A stretch of DNA of 64,000 nt from Neobacillus niacini (GCF_023715785.1 NZ_JAMBOX010000002.1:186001-250000); one strand, 5' to 3'; positions 6,773 to 15,650 are shown, counted from the stretch's first letter. Program-made: numbers and translations. The notes: generated from the sequence alone by a model not told the origin.

Positions 6773-9151
6773 ATGAGTATAAAAGACGAAAATCTGCAAA
6801 TTACGGAAAAAGCGGAATTCCTGATCACCGGCATGACCTGTGCCGCTTGCTCGGCAAGAATTGAAAAAGGCTTAAACAAAATGGATGGGGTAGCCAAGGC
6901 TGTTGTGAATCTGGCGATGGAAACGGCAACAGTGGAGTACCATTCTTCCATGGTGCAGGTTCAGGACCTTTTTAAAAAGGTCGAACAACTTGGATATGGG
7001 GCAGAACAAAAAGAGGCGGCAAGCCAAGAAAAAGCTGACCCGCGCGAGCTAGAGCTGCAGCAGCAAAAGGGCAAGTTTCTATTCGCAATGCTTCTATCCT
7101 TCCCGATGGCTCTTGTAATGTTGGCTGATATGGCCAAGGTGCCTGACACCCTTGGAATCCAGGCCTTCTTTATGAATCCTTGGGTGCAGCTAGTCTTGGC
7201 TGCACCTGTACAATTACTCATCGGGCTTCAGTTTTATAAGGGTGCCTATAAAGCAATTAGGAGCGGAAGCGCGAATATGGATGTCCTTGTGGCGCTGGGA
7301 ACTTCCGCTGCCTTCTTCTATAGTTTATATGTTTTGTACGATTCCTATGGAACGGGCGCGATGATGCTGGAGGTTTATTTTGAAACGAGTGCTATATTAA
7401 TTACGCTGATTATTTTAGGAAAGATTTTTGAAGCAAGTGCCAAGGGCAAAACCTCGGAAGCAATCAAAAAACTGATGGGATTGCAATCAAAATTGGCTGT
7501 AATCGAACGGAATGGCCAGGAACTAGAGGTTCCGCTTGAAGAAGTGGTTGTTGGCGATATTTTGTTAATTAAACCAGGTGAAAAAGTGCCTGTGGATGGG
7601 GAGATAATCGAGGGAAGAACCGCATTGGATGAATCGATGTTAACCGGCGAAAGTGTTCCGGTGGATAAGTCGACCGGCGACACGGTCATCGGCGCCACGA
7701 TGAATAAAAATGGTTTTATCAAGGCACGGGCCACCAAAGTGGGTACGGATACGGCGCTGGCCCAGATAATCAAAATTGTCGAAGCCGCTCAGGGCTCAAA
7801 GGCGCCAATTCAACGATTGGCGGACAAAATTTCTGGAATTTTCGCCCCGATTGTCGTGGGTATTGCAATCTTAACATTCTTGTTTTGGTATTTCTGGGTA
7901 ACCCCGGGAGACTTTTCCGGAGCACTGGAAAAATTAATTGCCGTTCTCGTCATTGCCTGTCCGTGTTCATTGGGACTGGCGACCCCCACTTCAATCATGG
8001 CGGGATCGGGCCGAGCTGCTGAATTTGGCATCCTCTTTAAAGGCGGGGAACTTCTCGAAAGAACCAGTCGACTGACCACAATTGTATTGGATAAAACTGG
8101 AACAATTACAAATGGGGATCCTGTTTTAACCGACATCGTCATTGATGGAAACGTGAGCGAACAGGAATTTTTGGCACTTATTACTGCGGCTGAGAAGCAG
8201 TCTGAACACCCATTGGCTCAGGCGATTGTTCAAGGAGTACAGGAAAAAGGGATTTCCTTAAAGGAGTGCACAGACTTTGAATCCATACCAGGGTATGGTG
8301 TAAAAGCAATGGTTGAAGGAAAGAAAGTCTTAATTGGAACTCGAAGGCTTTTGGTGCAGCATGGTGTGTCCTTTGAAAAAGCCGAGGCTAGCATGGAGAG
8401 TCTGGAGCGTACCGGAAAAACAGCAATGTTAGCTGCGATTGAAGGAGAATATGCCGGTATTGTGGCAGTGGCGGATACAATAAAAGCTTCGTCCAAAAAA
8501 GCAGTCCAATGCCTGAAAGAAATGGGCTTGGAAGTCATTATGATCACAGGTGACAATAAACAGGCGGCCCTAGCGATTGCCAATCAGGCGGGGATTAAGC
8601 ACGTACTGGCGGAGGTCCTGCCAGAAGGAAAAGCAGAACAAGTCAAAAAGCTCCAAGAACAAGGAAAAATCGTTGCTATGGTGGGGGATGGCATAAATGA
8701 TGCACCGGCGTTGGCGGTTGCCGATATTGGCATGGCAGTTGGAACCGGAACGGATGTGGCGCTTGAGGCGGCTGATATTACCCTAATGCGCGGAGATTTA
8801 ACGAGTATTGCCGATGCCATCCAAATGAGCAAGAAAACGATGCAAAACATAAAGCAAAATTTATTCTGGGCATTTGCCTACAATACGCTTGGAATTCCGG
8901 TTGCCGCTTTTGGTTTTCTGGCCCCGTGGCTCGCGGGAGCTGCCATGGCTTTTAGTTCGGTCTCGGTCGTCTTAAATGCACTCCGCCTTCAACATGTTCA
9001 TGTTGGAACCGAAAAAGCCGCACTAAACCCGAAACGTTGGCTCCTTCCGGCGTTGTTGTCACTAGTGATTCTGTTTGGCGGATATTTTATCTATAACAAT
9101 TTGGTAGAGGAAGCGAAATTACAGAGGTTAGTAGATGTTTTTTTTAAGTAA
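6773..9151 (+). CDS. copA: Copper-translocating P1B-type ATPase CopA
   Basis: A 792-residue P-type ATPase that exports Cu(I) across the membrane. One N-terminal HMA domain carries GMTCAACSARIEKG near residue 21-34; B. subtilis CopA has two. TGES is near 290, the ion-path CPC near 395, the phosphorylated Asp in DKTGT near 440, the SEHP loop near 477, and GDGINDAPAL near 638. YN in helix 7 and AFSS in helix 8 fit Cu(I) selectivity. After the usual last helix the protein continues about 50 residues with an extra hydrophobic stretch (LLPALLSLVILFGGYFIY), which is unusual. It lies between copZ and the secreted protein gene (27 bp). Confidence 0.94.
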   Translation: MSIKDENLQITEKAEFLITGMTCAACSARIEKGLNKMDGVAKAVVNLAMETATVEYHSSMVQVQDLFKKVEQLGYGAEQKEAASQEKADPRELELQQQKGKFLFAMLLSFPMALVMLADMAKVPDTLGIQAFFMNPWVQLVLAAPVQLLIGLQFYKGAYKAIRSGSANMDVLVALGTSAAFFYSLYVLYDSYGTGAMMLEVYFETSAILITLIILGKIFEASAKGKTSEAIKKLMGLQSKLAVIERNGQELEVPLEEVVVGDILLIKPGEKVPVDGEIIEGRTALDESMLTGESVPVDKSTGDTVIGATMNKNGFIKARATKVGTDTALAQIIKIVEAAQGSKAPIQRLADKISGIFAPIVVGIAILTFLFWYFWVTPGDFSGALEKLIAVLVIACPCSLGLATPTSIMAGSGRAAEFGILFKGGELLERTSRLTTIVLDKTGTITNGDPVLTDIVIDGNVSEQEFLALITAAEKQSEHPLAQAIVQGVQEKGISLKECTDFESIPGYGVKAMVEGKKVLIGTRRLLVQHGVSFEKAEASMESLERTGKTAMLAAIEGEYAGIVAVADTIKASSKKAVQCLKEMGLEVIMITGDNKQAALAIANQAGIKHVLAEVLPEGKAEQVKKLQEQGKIVAMVGDGINDAPALAVADIGMAVGTGTDVALEAADITLMRGDLTSIADAIQMSKKTMQNIKQNLFWAFAYNTLGIPVAAFGFLAPWLAGAAMAFSSVSVVLNALRLQHVHVGTEKAALNPKRWLLPALLSLVILFGGYFIYNNLVEEAKLQRLVDVFFK

Positions 9152-9178
9152 ATTATTAAAAAGTAAGGAGTAATTGAA

Positions 9179-10102
9179 ATGAGAAAATGGGCACTAGCAG
9201 GTATGCTTTATGTAACGATTGTGATCGTCGGTTTTCAGGCATATGACAAATGGTTTGCTGATGAAAAGGACACGGCGCAGGCGGGTATGCAAGATATGGG
9301 AGAGATGAAAGATTCGAAGAATAAGAAAAATAAGGATTCGATGGATAGCATGAACTCGATGGATGATATGGAAGAAGCGCACAACGGAAAAATCACAGAA
9401 GCGGGCAGTCACGAGGAGAAGGGTAGTCACGGCCATGGAGGGGATTCTTCACATAGCGATGGTAGCCAAGTCAATGCATTTGTGTATAATGACGAAAACA
9501 ACATCAAAATCATTTTAAAGGATAAGGCTGGGAATCCGATTGATAATTTAGAGGTCAACCATGAAAAGATCCTACATCTCATCATGGTCGATGAACAGCT
9601 CCAGAAGTACTATCATGTCCACCCGGAACGAACGGGGAAAGGTGAGTTCACAATTGGAAATCCGCTTCCCGCTGGGTACTATAAAGCATTTATCGACATT
9701 AAGCCAACATCCTATGCATATGAAGTAGAGCCGATTCCGTTCGTGGTTGGGACTCCGAAAATGGATGGCCATGGCCATACATTGGTGCCTGACACCACTT
9801 TTACCAAAACGGTCGATGGGGAAACAGTGACGATGAACTTTAATTCCTTTAAGGCAGGGGAAACGGTCAAACTTTCCTTTGACTTAGATAGAACAAACCT
9901 GACTCCATATTTGGGGGCAATGGGCCATGTGGTGATTCTGGATGAATATGGCAAGAAGTTCCTTCACGTACATCCTTCTAATGAAACGGATACGATTTTT
10001 GAAACGACATTTGATAAGCCGGGGATTTATAAGATCTGGGCGGAATTCCAGCACAATGGCAAGGTCCGAGCCTTCCCGTTTGTAATTGAAGTGACGGAAT
10101 AA
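9179..10102 (+). CDS. Exported Met/His-rich protein with duplicated HVHP domain, probable copper binder
   Basis: A 307-residue protein with an N-terminal membrane anchor or signal (residues 4-22) and no lipobox. Residues 35-95 are a low-complexity linker rich in Met, Asp and His (DMGEMK, DSMDSMNSMDDM, SHGHGGDSSHS), a composition common in extracytoplasmic copper proteins. Two similar beta-rich domains follow. The first contains LHLIMVDEQLQKYYHVHP, the second GHVVILDEYGKKFLHVHP; each then has a GYYKAF or GIYKIW strand. I infer an internal duplication with a conserved His site. It is the third gene of the copZ-copA operon, so a role in handling exported copper is likely but not shown. Confidence 0.75.
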   Translation: MRKWALAGMLYVTIVIVGFQAYDKWFADEKDTAQAGMQDMGEMKDSKNKKNKDSMDSMNSMDDMEEAHNGKITEAGSHEEKGSHGHGGDSSHSDGSQVNAFVYNDENNIKIILKDKAGNPIDNLEVNHEKILHLIMVDEQLQKYYHVHPERTGKGEFTIGNPLPAGYYKAFIDIKPTSYAYEVEPIPFVVGTPKMDGHGHTLVPDTTFTKTVDGETVTMNFNSFKAGETVKLSFDLDRTNLTPYLGAMGHVVILDEYGKKFLHVHPSNETDTIFETTFDKPGIYKIWAEFQHNGKVRAFPFVIEVTE

Positions 10103-10121
10103 AGAATCGTGTGAGATGTGG

Positions 10122-10150
10122 GGGAGAGCGCGAGGTGCTCTCCCTTTTCT
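10122..10150 (+). terminator. Terminator of the copZ-copA operon
   Basis: GGGAGAGC, loop GCGAGGT, GCTCTCCC, then TTTTCT. Confidence 0.85.
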
Positions 10151-10208
10151 AATAACGAATAAAACCAAGCTGACCTTCACAAAAAAGTCGCCCATCACGC
10201 AAGATTTT

Positions 10209-10241
10209 TGCGGTTTGTGGAGGATACGATTCCGTTAAACT
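10209..10241 (+). promoter_or_regulatory. Promoter of kinase 2/response regulator with one TGCGGTTTG box
   Basis: TGCGGTTTG at 10209-10217 is followed by exactly 18 bp and then TAAACT (10236-10241), the same geometry as the copZ and yrzI promoters. The positions 21 and 42 bp upstream are not recognisable copies. This suggests autoregulation of the kinase 2/regulator operon. Confidence 0.62.
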
Positions 10242-10277
10242 AATAGTAGAAAGTAAGAAATCTAGGTGGTGTTTTTT

Positions 10278-11705
10278 ATGAACGGCAGTCAGCAATTTTT
10301 CCCTATAATTGCGGATCACACACGCGATATGCTCATGATTGTGGATCGAAATCGACACATTGTCTATATAACCCCAAATGTCTATGAATTCAGTGGTTAT
10401 AGTCCTGAAGAAATTCATAATAGAGACACTTTTTTCATGCTTCATCCGGAGGATCGGGAATATTTAGAGAAGCGGCATAAAAATCTGCTGGAATCAAAGC
10501 AAAGTAATACTTCTGAATATCGGATTGTAAAGAAGAACGGGGAAATTCGCTACTGTGAATGTAAAACCACTCCGCTGCCAGACACGGAGAATTATCTGCA
10601 GGTTGTATCGATAAGGGACATTACCGAGCGCAAGCTGATGGAAATGGACCTGGCGTATCACAAGAATCGTCATGAAGTCTTGCAAAAAAGTCTGAAGAAC
10701 TTCTCCCATGACCTTTCATACGTGATGAAACATCCGGACCTCGAAGCAAGACTGACCAGGGAAGTGGGAACGATTTTACCAAACTCCAACCCTATCGTTT
10801 TGAAAACATATCCGGAAAATATGGTACTATCAACAGGAAAAATAGAGATTGTTGGCGAAAAGGTATTTATTAAAATCGGCGACCACAAGCAAGTCCCGTT
10901 GATCCTATCCATTCGCGCCGAGGCCATTCGTGAGAAAATGGAGTCCATCTGGCTGGAAACATTAGCTTTTTATGCAATGATGGTGTTGGAGAATTTAAAT
11001 ATGATTGAGAATTTAATCGAGCAGCTGGAAACTGCAACGAAGAATCATGAAACGCCGCAATGGGTTCTGCGGATGATATTTAACCTCCAAGAACAGCAAC
11101 GGTTAACGTTATCGAGCGACCTCCATGATACGGTCTTGCAGGATCAGATTGACTTATACCGAAGATTGGAAGCTTTGCTAAATCGCCATGACTTTGAAAA
11201 AACGGCCAAAACCAGGCTGACCGAGATTGAACAAGGGATGCTGGATATCATTCATGAAATACGGGCAACGTGCAATAATTTGCGGCCGCCATTGTTAAGG
11301 GAATTGGGACTGGAACGGTCGCTGGAAAATTTATTTGAACATATCCAGATTTCGTCCACCTATCGTATTATTTTTTCATCCCAAGACCTTTCAAGAATCG
11401 GTTTAAGCGACGAGCAAACCATCGGAATTTACCGGATCGTTCAAGATTTGCTTCACCATGCCGAAGAATATTCTCGGGCAGACCAAGTTAGTTTTGATTT
11501 CTATCATGAAAATGAATTTTTGAAAATGATGTACCGTGATGATGGAACTGAATTGGATGCAGACAGCTCAGAATATATAAAACTAACAACAATCAAACAA
11601 AGAGCGAAGAGTCTTGGAGGAAAAATGGATCTCCACACTGTGTGCGAAGGCGGATTAATCGCGACATTGGAGATTCCGATCACTTTGGAAAGGAGTTTAG
11701 CGTAA
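10278..11705 (+). CDS. PAS histidine kinase paralogue with degenerate ATP-binding domain (kinase 2)
   Basis: A 475-residue paralogue of the kinase at 4862, with the same order: PAS (about 10-120), GAF-like region, HisKA_3 and HATPase-like domain. The phospho-acceptor motif SSDLHDTVLQDQ is intact. The ATP site is not: the N box reads DLLHHAEEYS instead of ELLNNAAKHS, G1 reads DDGTEL instead of DDGKGF, and the G2 glycines are replaced (KLTTIKQR against GLSGMRER). It therefore probably cannot bind ATP normally and may be phosphorylated by kinase 1 in a mixed dimer, or act as a phosphatase or modulator. ATG 10278 is chosen with AGGTGG at 10264-10269. Its stop overlaps the regulator start (TAATG). 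Confidence 0.85.
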   Translation: MNGSQQFFPIIADHTRDMLMIVDRNRHIVYITPNVYEFSGYSPEEIHNRDTFFMLHPEDREYLEKRHKNLLESKQSNTSEYRIVKKNGEIRYCECKTTPLPDTENYLQVVSIRDITERKLMEMDLAYHKNRHEVLQKSLKNFSHDLSYVMKHPDLEARLTREVGTILPNSNPIVLKTYPENMVLSTGKIEIVGEKVFIKIGDHKQVPLILSIRAEAIREKMESIWLETLAFYAMMVLENLNMIENLIEQLETATKNHETPQWVLRMIFNLQEQQRLTLSSDLHDTVLQDQIDLYRRLEALLNRHDFEKTAKTRLTEIEQGMLDIIHEIRATCNNLRPPLLRELGLERSLENLFEHIQISSTYRIIFSSQDLSRIGLSDEQTIGIYRIVQDLLHHAEEYSRADQVSFDFYHENEFLKMMYRDDGTELDADSSEYIKLTTIKQRAKSLGGKMDLHTVCEGGLIATLEIPITLERSLA

Positions 11706-12355
11706 TGGTAAATATATTAATTGTTGATGACCACTTGTCGATTATTGAAGGGACTAAAATGCTGTTGGAGCAAGAGCCTGATTTTAATATTACTGTGGAA
11801 AGCAGTTCATTGAATGCGATGAACATCATCAAATTGAATCATTATGATGTCTTGTTGTTTGATTTATACATGCCACACCTAAATGGTCTGGAGTTGGCTA
11901 AGCAGGCATTGGCCTATAATCCGGATCTGATTATTTTAATTTACACCGGGTTTGACATAAAGCCTCACTTTAATTTACTCGTTGAAGCGGGGGTTGCGGG
12001 CTTTCTCTCAAAGACCTCCTCAAGGGATGATTTGGTTACCGGGATTCGCTGTGCCTTGAAGCGTCAGGTCGTACTGCCGCTTTCGCTGGTAAGGGAACTT
12101 AGGAGGCCTGGCATAATTGCCGACAGTTCCAGCCCAACCCAAAAAATCGCATTATCGACGACCGAAGAACAAATCCTGTCAGAACTGTCCAAAGGAAAAA
12201 GCACTCGCGAAATGGCCGCAACGTTGGCCATGAGCCAGCGGTCATTGGAATATAATTTAACCACGCTTTACCAAAAATTTGGCGTACGCACACGAGTTGA
12301 TACCATTGCCAAGGCGAAACAGCTAGGATTGATCCCAGAGGAAGAATTAAAGTGA
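11705..12355 (+). CDS. NarL/LuxR-type response regulator, ComA-like
   Basis: A 216-residue response regulator. The receiver starts MVNILIVDDH, has its phospho-Asp in LLFDLYMPHLNG near residue 55, the conserved Thr in YTGF and Lys in LSKTSS. A LuxR-type helix-turn-helix occupies about 155-212 (STREMAATLAMSQRSLEYNL, LYQKFGVRTR). The receiver opening with EGTK and the SLEYNLT recognition helix recall ComA, whose half-site TTGCGG matches the boxes at the three nearby promoters. ATG 11705 overlaps the kinase 2 stop, so the two are translationally coupled. I infer that it is the regulator of copZ-copA, of its own operon and of the yrzI-like gene. Confidence 0.85.
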   Translation: MVNILIVDDHLSIIEGTKMLLEQEPDFNITVESSSLNAMNIIKLNHYDVLLFDLYMPHLNGLELAKQALAYNPDLIILIYTGFDIKPHFNLLVEAGVAGFLSKTSSRDDLVTGIRCALKRQVVLPLSLVRELRRPGIIADSSSPTQKIALSTTEEQILSELSKGKSTREMAATLAMSQRSLEYNLTTLYQKFGVRTRVDTIAKAKQLGLIPEEELK

Positions 12356-12368
12356 AATATCTACAAAT

Positions 12369-12406
12369 AAAAAACTGCCAGGTTGACTACTGCCGGCAGT
12401 TTTTTA
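12369..12406 (+). terminator. Terminator after the response regulator
   Basis: AAAAACTGCC and GGCAGTTTTTT arms around about 15 nt. Confidence 0.85.
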
Positions 12407-12454
12407 TTTTGCCCATAACCAGCAAAGAAAGATGTTCGATGTACCTCAAAATCA

Positions 12455-12529
12455 TGCGGGACTCTTCAAGAACAATGCGGTGATCCTCAAAAAGACTGCG
12501 GTTTGCTCAAGGTCATTCCTTCGTACAAT
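12455..12529 (+). promoter_or_regulatory. yrzI-type gene promoter with three TGCGG boxes in 21-bp steps
   Basis: TGCGG at 12455, 12476 and 12497 (21-bp steps). The last is TGCGGTTTG (12497-12505), then 18 bp, then TACAAT (12524-12529). The arrangement duplicates the copZ promoter exactly although intervening bases differ. Confidence 0.78.
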
Positions 12530-12571
12530 GTAACTATAGAAAAGGTAATTTTTATAAGGAGATGAACGAGA

Positions 12572-12715
12572 ATGACTCTCAATATTTTATCTTTATCGGT
12601 GACAATAAAAAAAAGAACAATAAGTCTGAAACAAGCGGTACAACAGGAAATGGTCAAAAAGCTTTATGAGGAAAGTCATGATCGGCTGCATGCCATGAAC
12701 CATTGGTTTCTGTAA
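12572..12715 (+). CDS. yrzI: YrzI family small protein
   Basis: A 47-residue ORF starting MTLNILSLSVTIKKRTISL and ending in NHWFL. The beginning, MTLNI..L.VTI.KR, and the later QEMVKKLYEESHDRL match the YrzI family of small Bacillus proteins of unknown function, as I recall it. AAGGAG at 12556-12561 precedes the ATG. It stands alone with its own strong terminator and has the same unusual three-box promoter as the copper operon, so it is probably a target of the regulator at 11705. Its function is not known to me. Confidence 0.72.
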   Translation: MTLNILSLSVTIKKRTISLKQAVQQEMVKKLYEESHDRLHAMNHWFL

Positions 12716-12765
12716 GGAAGGTTTGGTTGGGTTTTGAAAAAGATGAAAGGATTCCCAAAATGAGA

Positions 12766-12797
12766 CCGCTCACATATGTGGGCGGATCTTCTACTTT
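12766..12797 (+). terminator. Terminator after the yrzI-type gene
   Basis: CCGCTCACAT directly paired with ATGTGGGCGG (one G-T pair), then a pyrimidine/T tract. Confidence 0.75.
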
Positions 12798-12978
12798 TTC
12801 CATTTAAAATTTAACTTAAATACTATCAAAATAATATTAAATAATTTGAATCTATTAATAATAGTGATAAACTATAGGTATGTTTAAATAAATCCAGAAA
12901 AGGTGTATGACTAATTGCTGCTTCGCATTCATGAAGCAAGTGCGCCTACAACCTTTCTGCAAATATTTGGGGATAGGG

Positions 12979-14505
12979 ATGGGAAAAGTGAGTATCGAAC
13001 AAACAAAAACAGACGTAATCTTAATTGGTGCCGGAATTATGAGCGCAACGTTGGGGACACTTTTGAAAGAATTAGTACCGGACTGGAACATTACAGTATT
13101 TGAGAAGCTTGATAAAGCAGGCGAAGAAAGTTCCAATGAATGGAATAATGCGGGAACGGGGCATTCTGCATTGTGCGAGCTTAACTACACCGTCGAAAAA
13201 CCAGACGGATCGATAGATATTAGCAAAGCTATCAAAATTAATGAGCAGTTCCAGGTTTCCAGACAGTTTTGGTCTTATCTAGTGAATAGCAATCTAATCC
13301 GGAATCCGCATGACTTTATCATGCCATTGCCACATATGAGCATGGTGCAGGGTGAAAAGAATGTGGAATTTTTGAAAAAACGCTTTAAAGCGCTTTCTAA
13401 CAATCCGTTGTTCCAGGGAATGGAATTCTCCGAGGATCCGAAAAAATTAAAGGAATGGATTCCACTGATTATGGAAGGGCGGAATTCGAACCAACCGATT
13501 GCCGCTACAAAAATCGATTCTGGAACGGATGTCAACTTTGGTGCGTTAACCCGTATGTTGTTTGACCATTTAAAGAAGCAAAATGTAGAAATCAAATATA
13601 ATCATCAGGTTGAAGATATGAAACGTAAAGAGGACGGTTCATGGGAATTGCAAGTGTGGAATATGGCAACCGGTAACATTGAACGCCATTCAGCTAAGTT
13701 CGTCTTTATCGGGGCTGGCGGTGGAAGTCTTCATTTACTGCAAAAAACCGGTGTCCCTGAAAGCAAACATATTGGTGGATTCCCAGTTAGCGGGCTATTC
13801 CTTGTATGCAAAAATCCTGAGGTTGTCAAAAAACATCACGCAAAAGTATACGGCAAAGCAGCTGTCGGCGCGCCGCCGATGTCTGTGCCGCATCTTGATA
13901 CACGATATATTGAAGGCAAGAAATCATTGCTGTTTGGACCGTTTGCCGGCTTCTCGCCAAAATTCTTGAAAACTGGATCCAATATGGATTTAATAACATC
14001 TGTGAATCCGAATAATCTCGTAACGATGTTGGCGGCAGGCGCTAAAAATATTCCGTTAACTAAATATTTAATCCAGCAGCTTATGCTATCAAAAGAGCAG
14101 CGGATTGAAGAATTACGCGAATTTATTCCAAACGCGAAAAGCGAAGATTGGGATATCGTCGTTGCAGGCCAGCGTGTACAAGTGATCAAAGATACTGAGG
14201 CTGGTGGAAAAGGCACACTTGAATTTGGAACAGAAGTTGTCAGTGCCGCAGATGGTTCAGTCGCTGCCTTGCTCGGAGCTTCACCAGGCGCATCCACTGC
14301 CGTAAACGTCATGCTTCAGGTGATCAAAAAATGCTTCCCGCAGCAGCTAAAAGCATGGGAGCTGAAAATTAAGGAAATGATCCCTTCTTATGGTGTGTCA
14401 CTGATGGAAAACCCAGAGCTTTTGCAAAAGGTGACTTCTTCAACTGAGCGAGCGCTTGGTCTGCGAGAACAACAAGCCGATAAGAAAGACCGAAACGTAT
14501 CGTAA
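12979..14505 (+). CDS. mqo: Malate:quinone oxidoreductase
   Basis: A 508-residue FAD-dependent peripheral membrane enzyme oxidising malate to oxaloacetate with electrons passed to quinone, an alternative to NAD-malate dehydrogenase in the citric acid cycle. The FAD-binding start [20 protein letters not shown] lies near residues 12-31. The family segments [18 protein letters not shown] near 52 and GQRVQVIKD and [13 protein letters not shown] near the C-terminus are present. The frame is open upstream to ATG 12907, but those 24 residues are not family-like, so ATG 12979 with GGGGATAGG before it is preferred. A TTCGC/GAAGC-type hairpin lies just upstream at about 12915-12940. It is monocistronic. 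Confidence 0.92.
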   Translation: MGKVSIEQTKTDVILIGAGIMSATLGTLLKELVPDWNITVFEKLDKAGEESSNEWNNAGTGHSALCELNYTVEKPDGSIDISKAIKINEQFQVSRQFWSYLVNSNLIRNPHDFIMPLPHMSMVQGEKNVEFLKKRFKALSNNPLFQGMEFSEDPKKLKEWIPLIMEGRNSNQPIAATKIDSGTDVNFGALTRMLFDHLKKQNVEIKYNHQVEDMKRKEDGSWELQVWNMATGNIERHSAKFVFIGAGGGSLHLLQKTGVPESKHIGGFPVSGLFLVCKNPEVVKKHHAKVYGKAAVGAPPMSVPHLDTRYIEGKKSLLFGPFAGFSPKFLKTGSNMDLITSVNPNNLVTMLAAGAKNIPLTKYLIQQLMLSKEQRIEELREFIPNAKSEDWDIVVAGQRVQVIKDTEAGGKGTLEFGTEVVSAADGSVAALLGASPGASTAVNVMLQVIKKCFPQQLKAWELKIKEMIPSYGVSLMENPELLQKVTSSTERALGLREQQADKKDRNVS

Positions 14506-14529
14506 GCAGGAAATCTCTTCTTTTTTTTT

Positions 14530-14563
14530 AAAACTGTGCCTCCGATTGGGGGTGCAGTTTTTT
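14530..14563 (+). terminator. Terminator after mqo
   Basis: AAAACTGTGCCTCC, loop GATT, GGGGGTGCAGTTTT, then T-run. Confidence 0.85.
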
Positions 14564-14615
14564 GTGTATGTTATAATCTTTTTATTAATAAGCTTTTTAG
14601 GACGGAGAGGTTATT

Positions 14616-15554
14616 GTGAAGAGAGTAACAGTTGAAAACTTGGTTCAGAGGTTTTCATTAAAGGTACTGGCCGGCGAAGGTCAACTTCAGAATGTGATTA
14701 CCCAGCCGAGGGTGCATCGTCCAGGCCTGGAATTTGTCGGGTATTTTGATTTTTTTCCGACTGAGCAAGTGCAAATTCTAGGAAAAAAGGAAGTTACCTA
14801 TTTACATAGGTTAAGTGAAGAAGAACGCAAAATACGGATTGGAAATATTGTTCATTATCATCCACCATGCTTTATTGTCACCTGTGGCGAAGAAGGACTT
14901 ACCTATTTAAAGCATCATTGCTTAGAGCAGGGGATTCCGTTGTTAGTCACTAAGGAGCCAGAGGTGACTTCCGAGTTTATCACCAAATTAGATGGGTATC
15001 TGGTGAAAGAATTGGCCGAGGAGATTGCGGTGCACGGGGTTTGCATGAACGTGTCCGGGATTGGCATCTTAATCCGTGGCAATTCAGGTGTCGGAAAAAG
15101 CGAGACGGCACACACCTTAATTCGCCGGGGACATCGGTTGGTGGCGGATGATATCGTAGTCTTAAAGAAATTAAGCCATCAAACCATTCTGGGCACTCAC
15201 GATGAAAAAACCAAGGAGTTCTTGGCGCTGCGCAGTATTGGATTGCTGAATGTCGTTCGCCTGTACGGCCGTAAAGCGTTTCAAGACGAAACGCGAATCG
15301 CGCTTGATATCCATTTGACCAAATGGGAAAAAGATGCCTTATACAACGATTTAGATCAGGAATTTCAGTATGAGGACTACATGGGTGTCAAGATCCCTTC
15401 GATTGAAATACAACTTCAGCCAGGACGTGATGTGGCCGGCTTAATCGAGGCGGCAGCCAATAACTGGTACCTGAAACAGCAAGGCTACAGCGCGGCCGAA
15501 GAATTCATGAGCAGGATTGAGGCCGATATGGGGAATTCAGGGGCGAAAGAGTAA
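14616..15554 (+). CDS. hprK: HPr kinase/phosphorylase, divergent paralogue
   Basis: A 312-residue HprK-family protein. The normal enzyme phosphorylates Ser46 of HPr to drive CcpA carbon catabolite repression. The N-terminal domain has the VHRPGLEFVGYF signature, the catalytic His is in VHGV near residue 140, the Walker A GNSGVGKSE is at 155-163, and the paired Asp lie in LVADD. Differences from the canonical bacillar enzyme are GNSG instead of GKSG and a C-terminal signature PGRDVAGLIEAAANNW instead of the PGRNLA..IEVAAMN type. Canonical hprK normally lies beside lgt; here it is alone. I therefore read it as a second, divergent copy whose substrate may differ. Confidence 0.78.
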   Translation: MKRVTVENLVQRFSLKVLAGEGQLQNVITQPRVHRPGLEFVGYFDFFPTEQVQILGKKEVTYLHRLSEEERKIRIGNIVHYHPPCFIVTCGEEGLTYLKHHCLEQGIPLLVTKEPEVTSEFITKLDGYLVKELAEEIAVHGVCMNVSGIGILIRGNSGVGKSETAHTLIRRGHRLVADDIVVLKKLSHQTILGTHDEKTKEFLALRSIGLLNVVRLYGRKAFQDETRIALDIHLTKWEKDALYNDLDQEFQYEDYMGVKIPSIEIQLQPGRDVAGLIEAAANNWYLKQQGYSAAEEFMSRIEADMGNSGAKE

Positions 15555-15650
15555 GAGTCGTTAAGGCACTAAAATTAAAGTCGCCTATTATTGTCGAGAA
15601 ATGTTGTTTTTCTCGGCAATTTCTATACCCCGAATCTGATACGTTCAAAT

